Assembly (NCBI GenBank): GCA_013396635.1
Contig: WBMW01000582.1
Location: 2,170,678-2,234,677, forward strand
From: Penelope pileata
Taxonomy: Eukaryota; Chordata; Aves; Galliformes; Cracidae
Reading direction: 5' to 3'
DNA: 64,000 nt
Shown here: one piece after another, positions 1 through 10,757 of the stretch
Numbering within the stretch: position 1 is the first letter of the stretch
How the letters are laid out: each line of letters begins with the position of its first letter
Notes under the pieces: model-generated
Seen by the model: only the letters and a program-made list of their open reading frames with translations
What the model was told of the DNA's origin: nothing
Database searches by the model: none
Translations under genes and position numbers: made by a program

Positions 1-485
1 GTGTGTTACATGGATGTTTAGACCTCTTCAAACTCCATTTGTTCTGAATCAAAGTTTCATCTGTCCTTGGTGTTATACTTCCCTTCAAGAAGACTAAATT
101 TCAGTATTATTCTGAAATTTTGACATAAATTTTTGTGCCAAGTAAATTGAAAAATGGGGGAGCAGCGAGTGAGAAGTGGAGAAATATTTTTATCTTGGCA
201 CATGACACACTGGAACAATCCAAAAAGTCTTGATGTATGTAGTACTTGAAGAATGTTGGAAAAAGAAAGTGAGGAAAGGAGTATAAAAGCATCTCAAAGA
301 GACAATAGAAGGATGTTCCATTAGTGTGATTTAAGGTGTCAATCTCCTTATTTATTTCAAGAATAAGATTGGAAGGTGACTCAATTACAGTCATTGAAGT
401 CACTGGCTAGTAAACATTTATTAAACCTTGCACAGAAGTGAAAAACAAGACCTACATGTATATATATTTTTTAAAGAGTTAGTAA
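1..485. other. non-coding AT-rich DNA, no feature recognised
   Basis: No repeat, RNA gene or convincing coding sequence is visible. A 98-codon minus-strand frame at 107-403 has no recognisable motif and is of a length expected by chance in DNA this AT-rich. Confidence 0.5.
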
Positions 486-575
486 ACACTGGAACAAGCT
501 ACCAAGAGGGATGTCAGCTCCCTCATGTCTTAATAAACTTACATTAGGCCTGGTTGCCTTCCCAGAAGATATAGT
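486..575 (+). mobile_element. very old CR1-like LINE relic (3' coding end)
   Basis: Read on the plus strand, the stretch from 488 translates as HWNKLPRG followed by a short decayed tail. HWNRLPRE is the conserved motif near the C-terminus of CR1 open reading frame 2, and it is also seen in the clearer copies in this window (for example the minus-strand copy at 3694 and the plus-strand copy at 33241). No 3' UTR or terminal repeat survives, so the boundaries are approximate. It could be a chance resemblance. The support is protein-level only. Confidence 0.4.
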
Positions 576-1423
576 TTATTCAGAAACTGATCACGATCTA
601 GTCAAGTAATAGTCACTAAGTTCGATGTAGAAGTGATGGGGTAAAACGTAATAATTTAGTGCAGTGTAATGGTGTTTTCTATATTTTAAATCTATTGAAC
701 TCCAAAAAACTAGAGCTAGCATGCTCTAGGATGCATGACATAATTATTATAAACATTATTTCACTCTATTTTAACCATCCAGCAAATTTCTTTAGACATC
801 ACTATATATTTTTCAAAGAGGACTGTCAGAGATCTTCCAAGTGAACGTGCTATTGACAAGAAAAGATTGTTTCCAGTTGCACATATCTGCAGTAAGTTGA
901 AGAAAAGCATTCTCTGATGGACTACTTCAAAGCTGTACATTTGGAGGATTCTGATGGTAAGAAAACCTTGTTTATCTAAGTAAGATATTAAGGACTCATA
1001 TATGAATGACCAGTGGTATAGTTTCCTTGCCCAGAAATGCCAGACATTTGAATAGTCAGTCAGCATTCTTTGGATCAGCATGTGAAACTTTAGACTGACT
1101 TACTGGCAGGTAACTTGCATGACAGCCAGCAATCTGCCAACTGGTTACCACGGCGGCCTCGTGCACTAATTCATACATAGCACTGAGCAGAATTTCAGCC
1201 TATTTATTTACAGTAGGCTACTTCATGATCTTATCCTCCAAAAAGAGACAGATGGAAGGACTGTAACATTAAATCCCAGAAACATAAAAATAAAATGAAA
1301 TGCTACAGGAAGTAAACCCACAACAGTTATTACTTTAATTGCTAACAGTCATTACTTTAATTGTTGTTTCATGTCAGCTTATTCTTTGTTTCAAAGTTTC
1401 ACAGCTTCTAAGAACAAGATTCA
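576..1423. other. unique non-coding DNA, nothing recognised
   Basis: Short frames of up to 106 codons occur (minus strand 761-1081) but show no domain, motif or repeat structure. I see no RNA gene or transposable element here. Confidence 0.5.
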
Positions 1424-1583
1424 AATCATAGAATCATAGAAGAGCTTACATTGGAGCTTAAAGATCAGCTCGTTCCAATCCCCTGCTGTGAGTAGGGCTG
1501 CCACCCACTAGGTGAGGCTGCCCAGGGCCCCACCCAACCTCGCCTTAAATACCTCCAGGGATGGGGCATCCACAATTTTGTCC
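1424..1583 (-). mobile_element. CR1 LINE, 3' end fragment
   Basis: The left edge carries two copies of the CR1 terminal octamer in reverse complement (aatcatagaatcatagaa), so the element's 3' end is at 1424 and it lies on the minus strand. It continues through the conserved 3' UTR and the end of ORF2 (gctgcccagggccccaccca, then ggggcatccacaa) and breaks off near 1583. About 160 bp remain of an element of several kilobases, the usual 5' truncation of CR1. It has no coding capacity. Confidence 0.9.
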
Positions 1584-3693
1584 ACTAAATAATACCATCA
1601 CTGACAACCTCTACTGTATGAGATGCTGAATAGCTACAGCTGTTGTTTTCCTCATGTAATGCACAGCAAACAAGCTTACATCTTGTACACTTTTATGTAT
1701 TTGTAAAGGATGAGATCATTTTAACCCAACTGTTCACAACTGTTCTCTTTCTGCTGTGTGGCAAAGCAGTGTAAAACTGGACATTAAAGTACAGAAATCA
1801 TCTGCTGCTGTCAGTGAGTTACTGGGCCCAATCAGTTACCTGGCATCAATATATTTGAAACAAATTGATTAATTCTATCCTATTAAGTGCCTGTGGAGTC
1901 ACTACCACACAAAGCCAGATTCTCAGGCTTTGCACTTGTCAATTGGGACAGAAAGATTAGATTTCCGTGTGTGTGCATGCATGTATATTGCAGGGGGATT
2001 TTCATCCATTACGAAAATTGCAGTCTATTTGAATGCTGTGCTGAATGTCACCATGATTGCCTGTATCTAAGTTACTGCACTGAAATATCCCACTCAGAGC
2101 ATTTTTAATGAAACATTATTCTTGTTGTTTTATAACACTAGCTAATTCTTCTATATTCATAATATGGTGCATTATATCAGCATCTCTCTGCAACATCTTC
2201 CATAGAGTTGGGTACATTTTTATGTAATGTATATGAAATGGGTTTATATTTAATTTCTGCTTTTTCTGTGTTATGTTATTTAAGCCTGGCTACACTATTC
2301 TTCATGGTATCTGTAAAGGATCTTAATATCTTCCATCTTGCCCTGTATTGTGGAGATTCTTTTATACAACGGAAATGTAATTCTTTCAAACGTACTACCC
2401 AGTAATTTGTTGCAGGATACTATCCTGCACTTTTCTAAAAGACTTGCAGTGCTGAGAGAAATTTATTATGTGATTATGGGGAAATGTAACAGTTAGGCTG
2501 ACTACTCCTGAAAGAGAGGGCTCTTGCCTTTCAACTAGGCAGAAAGCTTTGCAAGTTTAAACTTGCAGCAAGACTACACCTCACACTCACTCCTGTCTGA
2601 ACAATGAACTAGAGTTCCCCTTTCAGTAGCTTTTATTCACTTTATTTCTTTTAGGTCTTTGAATAGCACCTAAGAGATGGAAAGTATCTGCTCTTGAGTT
2701 GGGACTGGTGTGTTTTCTCAGAAGACACTGTAGTGCAGGAAGGTGAGACTGCCAGCATGATGAGACTTTTCAATTTTTAGCTACTGTGATCATTCTGAGA
2801 TACAATGACTATTTCAACTGTATCTTTCAATTTTCTCAGCACCATACTAATGCTAAGATGTTCAGAAATGTATTTCACTTTGGATGGGAAATCTGTAATT
2901 TGGATGTTATACTCATCCAGGAAGTGATGATCCTACAGAGACCTGCAGAGAATTAGCTGTCACATTTGGGCTCCAAGTCCCACAGAACAAGAACTTGTCT
3001 GAGTTGATAAGACAGGATAAGTGAAGCAGGAACAGCTGTCTGACTGAGAGGGGTCACCTCTGGTCTGACTGCCACAAATGGTCGAGCTGCATCACAGAGC
3101 AGATTGCAGGACTATGTGATATCACAGCCTAGTGAATAAAGTCTGTTGAGAAGCAGAGTATATGTTTGCCTGGGCGGACTGCTGCACTAATCATGATTCT
3201 ATCATTACTTTTAGGAAGCTAGCTCAGAAGTCTCTGCACTGTACTACATTGCCATGTACACCCTTCCTGAGAGCAGTAAGGCATATATGATGATACAGTT
3301 ACACAGCTTTAAGTACATATATGAAACATGGCCTAAATGGTAATATGCTTTGGGGACTGTTTTGATTGAATGCTATTCCACTGATCTATTGATCAAATCT
3401 AAGCCTTTTCTGAATGAGGATTATTTTTAATATATTTCTAGTGGAAAGACATTTTACTGTACATTTCATCTTCCCCTTTTGATATCTCTGAAAGAAAAAA
3501 ATCCATTAGCTAGCTTGTCAAAGCCTATATAGAAAATCAGTGAAAATGATTGAAAGCAGATTTCTTTATCTGTACTGTAAATACAAAATAGCATATTTAT
3601 TTTTCCATTTTTTTTTCTAACTGAAACAATCTTTCTAATAGCTGTTGTGATAAAACTTGAAATCACTCACCTTGTTGGTGAAAGGTTTACATT
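1584..3693. other. unique non-coding DNA, nothing recognised
   Basis: Two kilobases of AT-rich sequence with only short frames (73 codons or fewer) and no detectable repeat family, RNA gene or splice-flanked exon. Confidence 0.5.
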
Positions 3694-3702
3694 ATCACAG
3701 AG

Positions 3703-4353
3703 TTATAGGGGTTGGAAGGGACCTCTGGAGACCATCGAGTCCAACCCCCCGCCAAAGCAGGTTCCCTGGAGCAGGTTACACAGGTAGGCGTCCAGACAGA
3801 TCTTGAATATCTCCAGGGAAGGAGACTCCACAATCTCCCTGGGCAGCCTGTTCCAGTGCTCCATCACCCATACCGTGAAGAAGTTCTTTCTCATGTTGGT
3901 GCAGAACTTCCTATGCTCCAGTTTTTGCCCATTTCCCCTTGTCCTATCCCCACAGATCACTGAAAAAAGATTCCCCATGTCCATTTGCCTCCCACGCTTT
4001 AGATATTTGTAGACATTGATAAGATCCACTCTCAGCCTTCTTTTCTCCAGGCTGAACAGACCCAGATTACTGAGCCTCTCCTCATAAGGGAAATGCTCCA
4101 CACCCTTTATCATCTTTGTGGCCCTCCGCTGGACTCTTTCCAGGAGGTCCCTGTATTTTTTATACAGGGGAGCCNACTCTGCACCACTGATCACTACCCT
4201 CTGAGCTCTGCCAGTCAGCCTGTTCTGAACCCACCTCACCATCCACTCACCTATCCTGCACTTCCTCAGCTTCATTATCAGGATGTCGTGGGAGCCAGTG
4301 TCAAAACCCTTGCTGAAGACAAGGTAGACGACATCCACTGCTCTCCCCACCAT
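3703..4353 (-). pseudogene. CR1 ORF2 remnant: reverse transcriptase palm start fused to C-terminus
   Basis: A continuous 216-codon frame. The N-terminal part contains the palm segment that surrounds the first catalytic aspartate (FSKGFDTGSHDIL, where clearer copies read FSKAFDTVSH). The frame then jumps at the ambiguous base 4175 (protein ...ISGAE-X-APLYKK...) straight to the C-terminal region with LLERVQRRATKM, YEERL, LFSLEKRRLR and HWNRLPRE. By comparison with the copy at 62872-63504, roughly 475 bp are missing, including the GVPQGSVLGP motif and the FADD catalytic box. The product could not be an active reverse transcriptase. The frame stays open by chance, because the deletion preserves phase or because the N hides a shift. 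Confidence 0.85.
4175..4175. other. single ambiguous base (N)
   Basis: One N in gccnactc. It falls at the internal deletion junction of the CR1 copy, so the deletion or its phase may partly reflect uncertain assembly. Confidence 0.95.
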
Positions 4354-4515
4354 CTACCCAGCCGGTGATGCCATCATAGAAGGCTACCAGGTTGGTCAAA
4401 CACGATTTCCCCTTTATGTTGCTGGGCCTGTTTTCACCCAAATTTGTTACATAAATATGATTGACTTTATATTTTTAATCAGATAATAGATCTCTTTTAG
4501 CATTGTACTTCTATC

Positions 4516-4861
4516 TGTGAAAATAGTTGTGAGAATAGAAAATGTCATCGTGACCTCAGGCTCAAACGCTGGAAATGTTATCGCTTTAGTTCACAGAAAG
4601 CTGTGAGAAGATGTAAGCGCAAGGCCAGTCACAAGATGTTTTTCTGCTTAGCAAAAGAACAATATTTAGCCTAACTATTGTCTAGCAAGCTTGCACCTGG
4701 TATGAAAGGATGGACTAAGGACTCGAGATAACAGCGCGTGTGAATAGTCCCGCGATGGCATCAACCACGGACAACTGTATTTAAACACACTCTGTAATCA
4801 ATAAAGTGTCTTCACTGGACCCCAGATGGAGACTGTACCATAACTGCGACAATAATCTTCA
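4516..4861 (+). mobile_element. solo LTR, alpharetrovirus/ERVK-like (boundaries tentative)
   Basis: About 346 bp beginning TGTGAAAATAG and ending AATAATCTTCA. The core promoter has TATTTAAA at 4778-4785 followed 22 bases later by AATAAA at 4800-4805. In avian leukosis/Rous-type LTRs the TATA box and polyadenylation signal are similarly close because the R region is very short, and those LTRs also end in CTTCA. No internal retroviral sequence or primer-binding site follows, so this is a solo LTR. The six flanking bases differ (tctatc on the left, ggtacg on the right), so no target duplication supports the chosen edges. Family assignment is inference from architecture. Confidence 0.6.
4778..4805 (+). 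promoter_or_regulatory. LTR TATA box and closely spaced polyadenylation signal
   Basis: TATTTAAA (4778-4785) and AATAAA (4800-4805) lie within 28 bases, the compact U3/R arrangement typical of alpharetroviral LTRs. Confidence 0.6.
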
Positions 4862-7243
4862 GGTACGTTTGGCATATGGAACATGAACATGGAAATCACG
4901 GCATACAAATCATGAGAAACTACTATCACAAGAAACTCTAGTGTAAATAGGAAATAAAGCATATGCTCAAAGCAATATACAAATTCATATTGAGATATGT
5001 TAAATTCTTACTTTTTTTCAACATATTGATCGATACATATTTCTTCCCAAGTGGTATACTCTAACATTTTGATAAGTAGTGATGAAGGGAGGAAAAATAT
5101 CTTTCAAAATAGTATTACAATTGGGTTGTGACCCCTATCTTTTTCAGTGTTCTGGTTTCAGCTAAGACATTAAGTCCTCAACTCAACTAATTATTTCAAA
5201 TTGACAGTTTCAGTAAGGGCTGAAGGAGATACTGACCTTTTTTTCTCAGAAGGAGAAATATTATTTTTATAGATTAAAGCTTTCTAAATTGAGAAAATCG
5301 AAATCCATGCATGTAACAGCTGAGTAACCAAAAAATCAATTTGGAGTTACAGTACTGTTTCGGGTTTGTTGGATGTTTATTCTTCACTGGATACTGTTAT
5401 CTCAATAAGTAGTCCTTATGAAGATGTTTGTTTGAATAGTTATTAGCATAGGTATAACTGAGGTTATATGAATTTAAGTTTATTCACTTGCCTGTAAAAT
5501 TTTTGTTTGACTAACAATATACTTCAGGTGCGTTATATAACACATGGACATGAATGTTAGTTTTGAAAAGAGTGAATAAATCTAAGCAAAATCAATGGCA
5601 TACTTCAGTCATTTATTTCTTTGGAAAGTCACATATATCTGAAATTCAGTCATGCATCACTTTAAAGCATATTGAGGCAAATCTTCAATCTGTACGAACT
5701 TGTGTCAGAATTCACTTGTGTCTTTTTAAACCTTTGGAAATTTATTGTGAGAGAAATAGGATAAATTAGTGACAAGCTGTTGACACTGTCTAAATGTTCT
5801 TAAAAAATTGCATATACTTATACAATTTAAACTTACAGTATGATTGTTCTCTCTATTGTTGTTAGTTGATTTGAAAATGACATTTAGCTAAACATTGAAC
5901 ATTATTTTAAAATTTCAGCTAAAATATTAACTATTCTGTGAAAAGGGAAGAAAGGTTGTTTTTTTTTGTTCACCTTTACAAAACAAAAACAAAAACCTAT
6001 CTTTTGAAGTAATAAACATAGTATTTCCATATTTTAAGTAAAGTCTTGGAATTATTGGGGTGGAGAAATAGGAGAAAGGATCAACATGAGGTCAGAGAGC
6101 TGTTTTGTTTATCTACATGAAAGACACCTGCATTTGGATGCCTTACAGCTTCCTGAAATAATGTTGCTAGCACATACTAAATATGGACTTGTGAGTGTTT
6201 GCCAGTGTATTTTCTGAAGAGGCCATCTGCATTGCGTGTGTGGCGGCACAAGGATACTCTTTTTCGATTCCAGGGTCCACTGAGGTTATAATCACACATA
6301 TCACAGAAAAGATTTCCCCCTGAGCATGTGTCAACATGCTTGCTGCTGCCCAGTGATAGTGGTAGCGAAAGAAGACAAAACATGCAAAAATCCAGGTGTT
6401 TATACATCTGGGTACGTTACTTGAAGAGATAAATGTTTTTCTAATTCAAACAAGTTCTACTTACGTACAAAAACATTTATGGCTTTCCACTACAGCTACA
6501 TTACACAGTTCAAGACACTGTAAGGATGTTTCTCTTTTCACTTTTGTGCCATATGGTCCTGATCCAAAAGCCACCAATGTCTAATGAAGCACTTCTGTTA
6601 ATGTCATACATTAACATACACAGGTCATACGTCAATTTATCAACATGGAGGAAATCAATGCATCTAGTAATATTTGTTACTTTTTATTTGATTAAGAAGA
6701 ACAACAGCTTGCTAGCCTAATGAGATAATCTTACGTAACTTTTTACACAGATGTTTTAAGAAATGAATAAATATTTTCAGTAAATACTGTATCCAAGGTA
6801 TCTTATTTATTTTATATTTGTATCCTTCATGATATTTGATTTTTGTTGCCATTCTGTTTCTTGTAGTAATTGCCAACAATATACAACCTAAGGTATTTAT
6901 TAAGGAGAACATTAGCATGTTTGTTACATTATCTAATTCATTTTCCCCCTCAGCTAAATGCTATTATTTTAGTGAGATGTGTTGGTACTTTCTCGGGCTG
7001 GAGAGTTTGCTCAGTTAGAACGCATTTGCCTCATTACATGGGGCTGAAAAATTGGTACTATAAGATTCTATTCATAAAATTGCAATGAGAAAATATATTA
7101 GTTTTATTTCATTTTTAGTATGTAGAAATTCATAAGGAAAAGAACTGGATTGTTACACATTGTGGATATCTGTCTTTTAGCATTCTTACAGAATTTCTAT
7201 AGTAACATGAAGTTGACTGTTTTTGATTGAATTACTATTTAAC
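4862..7243. other. unique AT-rich non-coding DNA
   Basis: No element is recognised with confidence. The bases at 5150-5175 (tgttctggtttcagctaaga) resemble the start of the ERVL-like LTR found at 36222, but nothing LTR-like follows. A cysteine-rich 76-codon minus-strand frame at 6177-6407 has no family I know. Confidence 0.45.
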
Positions 7244-7673
7244 TGTTATGGGCCTCAACCAAAGCAAGGACCCTTATAAAGACGTTACATGCATTTTCAG
7301 GAAACAACAGTGTGGTGCAATCACAGAAGCGAGATTGCTTCAGATAGATTTCTAGCGATCCCAGGTAGAGTATTAAATGACTTAATGGTTAATAAACAAA
7401 AGATTTCAACTTACACAATAGTGATCTCCCACCAAGATAAGGAACAGCCAGGTCCCACACAAGAGATCCTTTCCCCTTGGTGGCTGGCTCTTAAATGAAT
7501 CCAGAGTAGTCCCACCCTGAGTCCACCCCTCCTGATCACATGGAGGGGGGGTACAGGTGTTCCTTAGGCCAGCCACTGCCCTTCACCAGGTGCTCAATCA
7601 CTAATTCAGGCCGTGACCTCATGTTTCCCTTGCAGCAGTCTATGCCAAAATTGACAACCTAAATTCTATAACA
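7244..7673 (-). mobile_element. solo LTR of an endogenous retrovirus (ERVL-like, orientation inferred)
   Basis: About 430 bp bounded by TGTTAT at the left and ATAACA at the right, a perfect 6-bp inverted terminal repeat with TG...CA ends. On the minus strand a TATA-like CATTTAAGAG element precedes agccagccaccaagg and a more T/A-rich R-U5-like half, which favours minus-strand orientation. On the plus strand TATAAAG (7275) and AATAAA (7392) also occur, so orientation is not settled. No internal viral sequence is attached, so it is a solo LTR. No clean target duplication is visible (left ttaac, right atttt). Confidence 0.55.
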
Positions 7674-7849
7674 ATTTTTTAAAAATAATTCTAGATGAAA
7701 CCAACCAATCAACCAACCAAAACACGTAGAGAAAATAAGCACAGAGAAATTAAACAACTTTCCTAATGTCACGCAGAAAACTTGTGACAGAGCATGAATT
7801 GAAGACAAGTTTTCCGAAAAGTATATCGAACATCTTAACTGGAAATCTA

Positions 7850-8380
7850 CGAGGGTTGCTCTGAAAGTAATGCCTCCCATTTTATTATGTTGGCTCACAA
7901 CATCAGAGGCAGGTGTTAGTCACATGGCAATAGAGGTTGAACCTTCCTGCCAATAATCCATTACATTTTGTTGCCGTGCAACAAATGGCAGCAGAGGGGC
8001 AGTCTGACAAAATGGCATCTGACATGGAAGTGTGTAGGAAGGTGTGGAATTGAATTCCTCACACTCATTGACATTCATTGATATTTGCCAAATGATTGTA
8101 GAGACCAAAAAGTGGATGTGAACACAGTGAGGTGGTGGGTGGTGCATTTCAGCAGTGGCGACAGCAACAGTGGGTCATCTCCACTGGTGCAGAATTCTGC
8201 GAGAGTGGCACACAAGCTCTTGTTCATTGCTGGCAAAAATTCAAAACTAATGGTGGTGACTATGTTGAAAAATAGCGTTCTGCAGCTGAGAACTTGCTCT
8301 GTCAAATAGTGTTATTGTGCTCTTTGTATCTGTTGTAGATTCAATGGAAATAGGGGACATTGCTTTCGGACTGACCTACA
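7850..8380 (+). mobile_element. Galluhop-type mariner, non-autonomous copy
   Basis: The left terminal inverted repeat reads cgagggttgctctgaaagta and the right end ctttcggactgacctaca, each flanked by a TA dinucleotide (7848-7849 and 8381-8382), the mariner target duplication. The middle retains the 5' part of a transposase gene on the plus strand with several stops: around 8100-8165 it reads as DQKVDVNTVRWWVVHFSSGD, the second helix-turn-helix region. It then passes directly into 3' non-coding sequence shared with the copy at 56218. The catalytic DDD domain is missing. The element has been described in chicken as short deleted copies of this kind. Confidence 0.85.
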
Positions 8381-9684
8381 TATATTGCCCCATAAAAAAC
8401 ATGAGATAGCAACTGAAGGGATGCACTGTAGACACCTTGATATTCAGTGCTTTTGTGGAATTGCAGTGCTCTTCAGTGTGTTACCTTTATCACACTGAGA
8501 CCTGCATGAAAATGAAAAGTCATACTCTAATACTCTTCTAGTCAGTCATGCAGTTTATTTTCTTGTCTCCTGATAGAGTTCACAAATTCAATAAGTGGCC
8601 TTTATCCTTGTCTCTATTCTCTTTCAGCTTTCTTTTCAGCTTTCCTTCTCTCCTGACTTGCAGTAAATGCTTCATCTTCTTGTAGCAATCATAATAGAAA
8701 GAAAGAAAATGGATGTTATTAGCTGCCATTTAGAAGTGCATAGAGGTAATCAGACTACTGAATAGTCAGAAAAAAAACATGTTCATTGCTATCCTGCTGC
8801 ATACAGCTTAACCTACTTAGACATTTGGTGTCTGAACTAATTGAGCAATTTAAATTGAAAAGTTTATTAAGATTCTTATTATCTGTTCTTCACATTTTGT
8901 GTGGAAAAGTACAACTTATCCTTATTCAAAAGTAATAGGATTATTTGGAAGAAATTGCTGATTACATCAGCATGATTTTTCATGCAAATAAAATGTATAA
9001 TGATGAATTTTTGGCTTTTTGTTTTGGTTTCTGTGACTATAATTAAGAATGACTCCGCAGGTCTATACTGGATCACTAAATGACACCTACAGTATCATTA
9101 ATACTGGTATTAATTTCTTCCACAAATGAGAATAAGCTGAATATACATTTTTTCTGAATCAAAAGTCTCAAATCACTAGAAGTACCTGATACCATGTCAG
9201 ATATGAGCTTCTGTGAAGATCTAAGCAAGAGTAAGAGCAAAGTCCTCAGCCTCTGAAGTGCTGAGCAACATTAGAATGCGAAATAGCAGCTATTTCCTTT
9301 ACAGCTGAGAAGTCTCAGCTTGGATTATCACTAGGCAACATAGGTACATGTAATGTTAATATGGGCTCAACGCAAAGCAATTTTAAGTTAATGTAAAGCT
9401 TTCTACTGATTTTCACAGTCTCGAAAAAAGAGAAATCTTGTATCTCTCTGAATTTTGCAAGAAGGGTGTTTAACGGAAGCAATGGGAAAAAAAGAGGTAG
9501 GGAAGGCCAGGTGAAATACTGAGAATGGGTGGAAGGAGAGATAGAGGTGCATCAAAGGACATAGTGTTGCCCGAAACTCAAGGAAAACTCTTAAAAAGAA
9601 AACTGATCTACCAGTTAGAATGAGATAATGCATGTTTAGGCTCTTGAAAAGGGATACTGACTTTTTATAGTTGGAGAAGAAAGC
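8381..9684. other. unique non-coding DNA, nothing recognised
   Basis: About 1.3 kb between two mariner copies with no recognisable repeat or RNA gene. The longest frame (116 codons, minus strand 9403-9753) overlaps the next mariner end and has no motif. Confidence 0.5.
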
Positions 9685-10246
9685 ACAAATTTTGCTCCAA
9701 AAGTAATGCCTCCTACCTTTTTCCATAGAAACTACAGCAGATACGAAGAGCACAATAATACTATCTGACAGAGCAATTTTTCAGCCACAAAACACTGTTT
9801 TTCAACATAGTCACCACCATTAGCTAATTAGTGCAGATGAGCTGATTGAGATGCTTTTTTTTTTGTGGTGCGACAGCTGTGTATGACTGTCTAGAACATG
9901 GCCTGTCTTTCATGTTGCTGTTGCCACTGCTGAAATGCACCACCCACTGCCTCACTGAGCTCACATCCACTGTTTGGTCTCCATAAACGTTCAGCAAGCA
10001 TTGATGAATGCCAATGGGTGCAATTTTTTCCACACGGTCAATTCCACACCTCTGCTTCAAACGCTTTTTCATGTCAGACACCATTCTGTCAGACTGCCCC
10101 TCTGCTGTCATCTGCCACGCAGCAACAAAATGTAATGAAATATTGTTGGGAAGGCTCAGCCTCTACTGCCATACCACCAAGATCTGCCTCTGATGTTGTG
10201 GGCCAACATAATAAGATAGGAGACATTACTTTTGGAGCAGCCCTTG
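9685..10246 (-). mobile_element. Galluhop-type mariner, second deletion form
   Basis: The right end on the plus strand is ttttggagcagcccttg followed by TA (10247-10248). The left end near 9685 is decayed (caaattttgctccaaaagta). Orientation is opposite to the copies at 7850 and 56218. It keeps more transposase sequence than those two (see the separate entry) and then rejoins the same 3' region (tttttcaacatagtcaccac on the plus strand). It therefore comes from a different internal deletion event or a longer progenitor. Confidence 0.85.
9824..10111 (-). pseudogene. mariner transposase, N-terminal DNA-binding part
   Basis: A 95-codon open frame corresponding to the start of a mariner/Tc1-like transposase, which would bind the terminal repeats. 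The likely original start is the internal methionine of MVSDMKKR rather than the first ATG. Residues 41-60 read LLNVYGDQTVDVSSVRQWVV, the recognition helix region. They are followed by HFSSGNSNMKDRPCSRQS, equivalent to the basic linker with a GRPR-like motif, and by a helical segment ending HLNQLICTN, where the frame stops. The whole catalytic domain with its aspartate triad is absent, so no transposition activity is possible. It is longer at its C-terminus than the same region in the other two copies. Confidence 0.8.
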
Positions 10247-10757
10247 TAGTTTAGGTTCTCACGATTGAATGTTAGCCTCTCTACTACACTAAGTTTGTTA
10301 TAGGTCTCCATTTTATTCCCCAGAGGAAAACAATCTCTAGGTGACATTTTTTTCTCCTCTCTTTTTTTAGGGCTGAATTAATTTTGGAGTTTTCAGACTA
10401 TACATACTGAAGCAAAACATACTGAATAGAAATACAAAAAGGAATGAGTTGTAGGCTGAGCATTAGGGACTCATGAAATACGTGCTGAAATAAAGAGCAA
10501 AGAGCTAAAATGAAATCTATCTGCGTATGAAAAGAATGTACAATTGGTTACAAAGTTACAGAATTTTAGGACACAGTCAGGCATCAACATCATCTGTTCG
10601 GTAAAGAAAGAAAAATCGAGAAATTGGTATGATTCCCGGCCAGTCAAAAGTACAGCAATATGGCTTCCCTTTCCTTCTTCTTCCTCTTCCTGTCCCACAG
10701 AAAGTCACCTCATGGACTTTGCAAGAGATCCTGGTAACACTTTACACAATGTGGAGA
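10247..10757. other. unique non-coding DNA, nothing recognised
   Basis: About 500 bp with no repeat family or coding signal recognised. Overlapping short frames on both strands have no motif. Confidence 0.5.

Larger units (their letters stand above)
3694..4440 (-). mobile_element. CR1 LINE, internally deleted 3' copy
   Basis: The 3' end is at 3694 (atcacagagttataggggtt) and ORF2 sequence runs leftward-reading to about 4440. The 3' UTR is of the type with gccaaagcaggttccctgga, also seen in the piece at 26530, so these two belong to one subfamily. An internal deletion removes the reverse transcriptase active site (see the separate ORF2 entry). The 5' boundary near 4440 is uncertain because the last bases diverge. 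Confidence 0.9.

Noticed and set aside
5150..5175. Resemblance to the start of the ERVL-like LTR (tgttctggtttcagct)
   Set aside because: Only about 20 bases match the LTR at 36222 and nothing LTR-like follows.
6177..6407. Cysteine-rich 76-codon minus-strand frame
   Set aside because: The cysteines do not form a zinc-finger or secreted-peptide pattern that I can name, and the frame is short.
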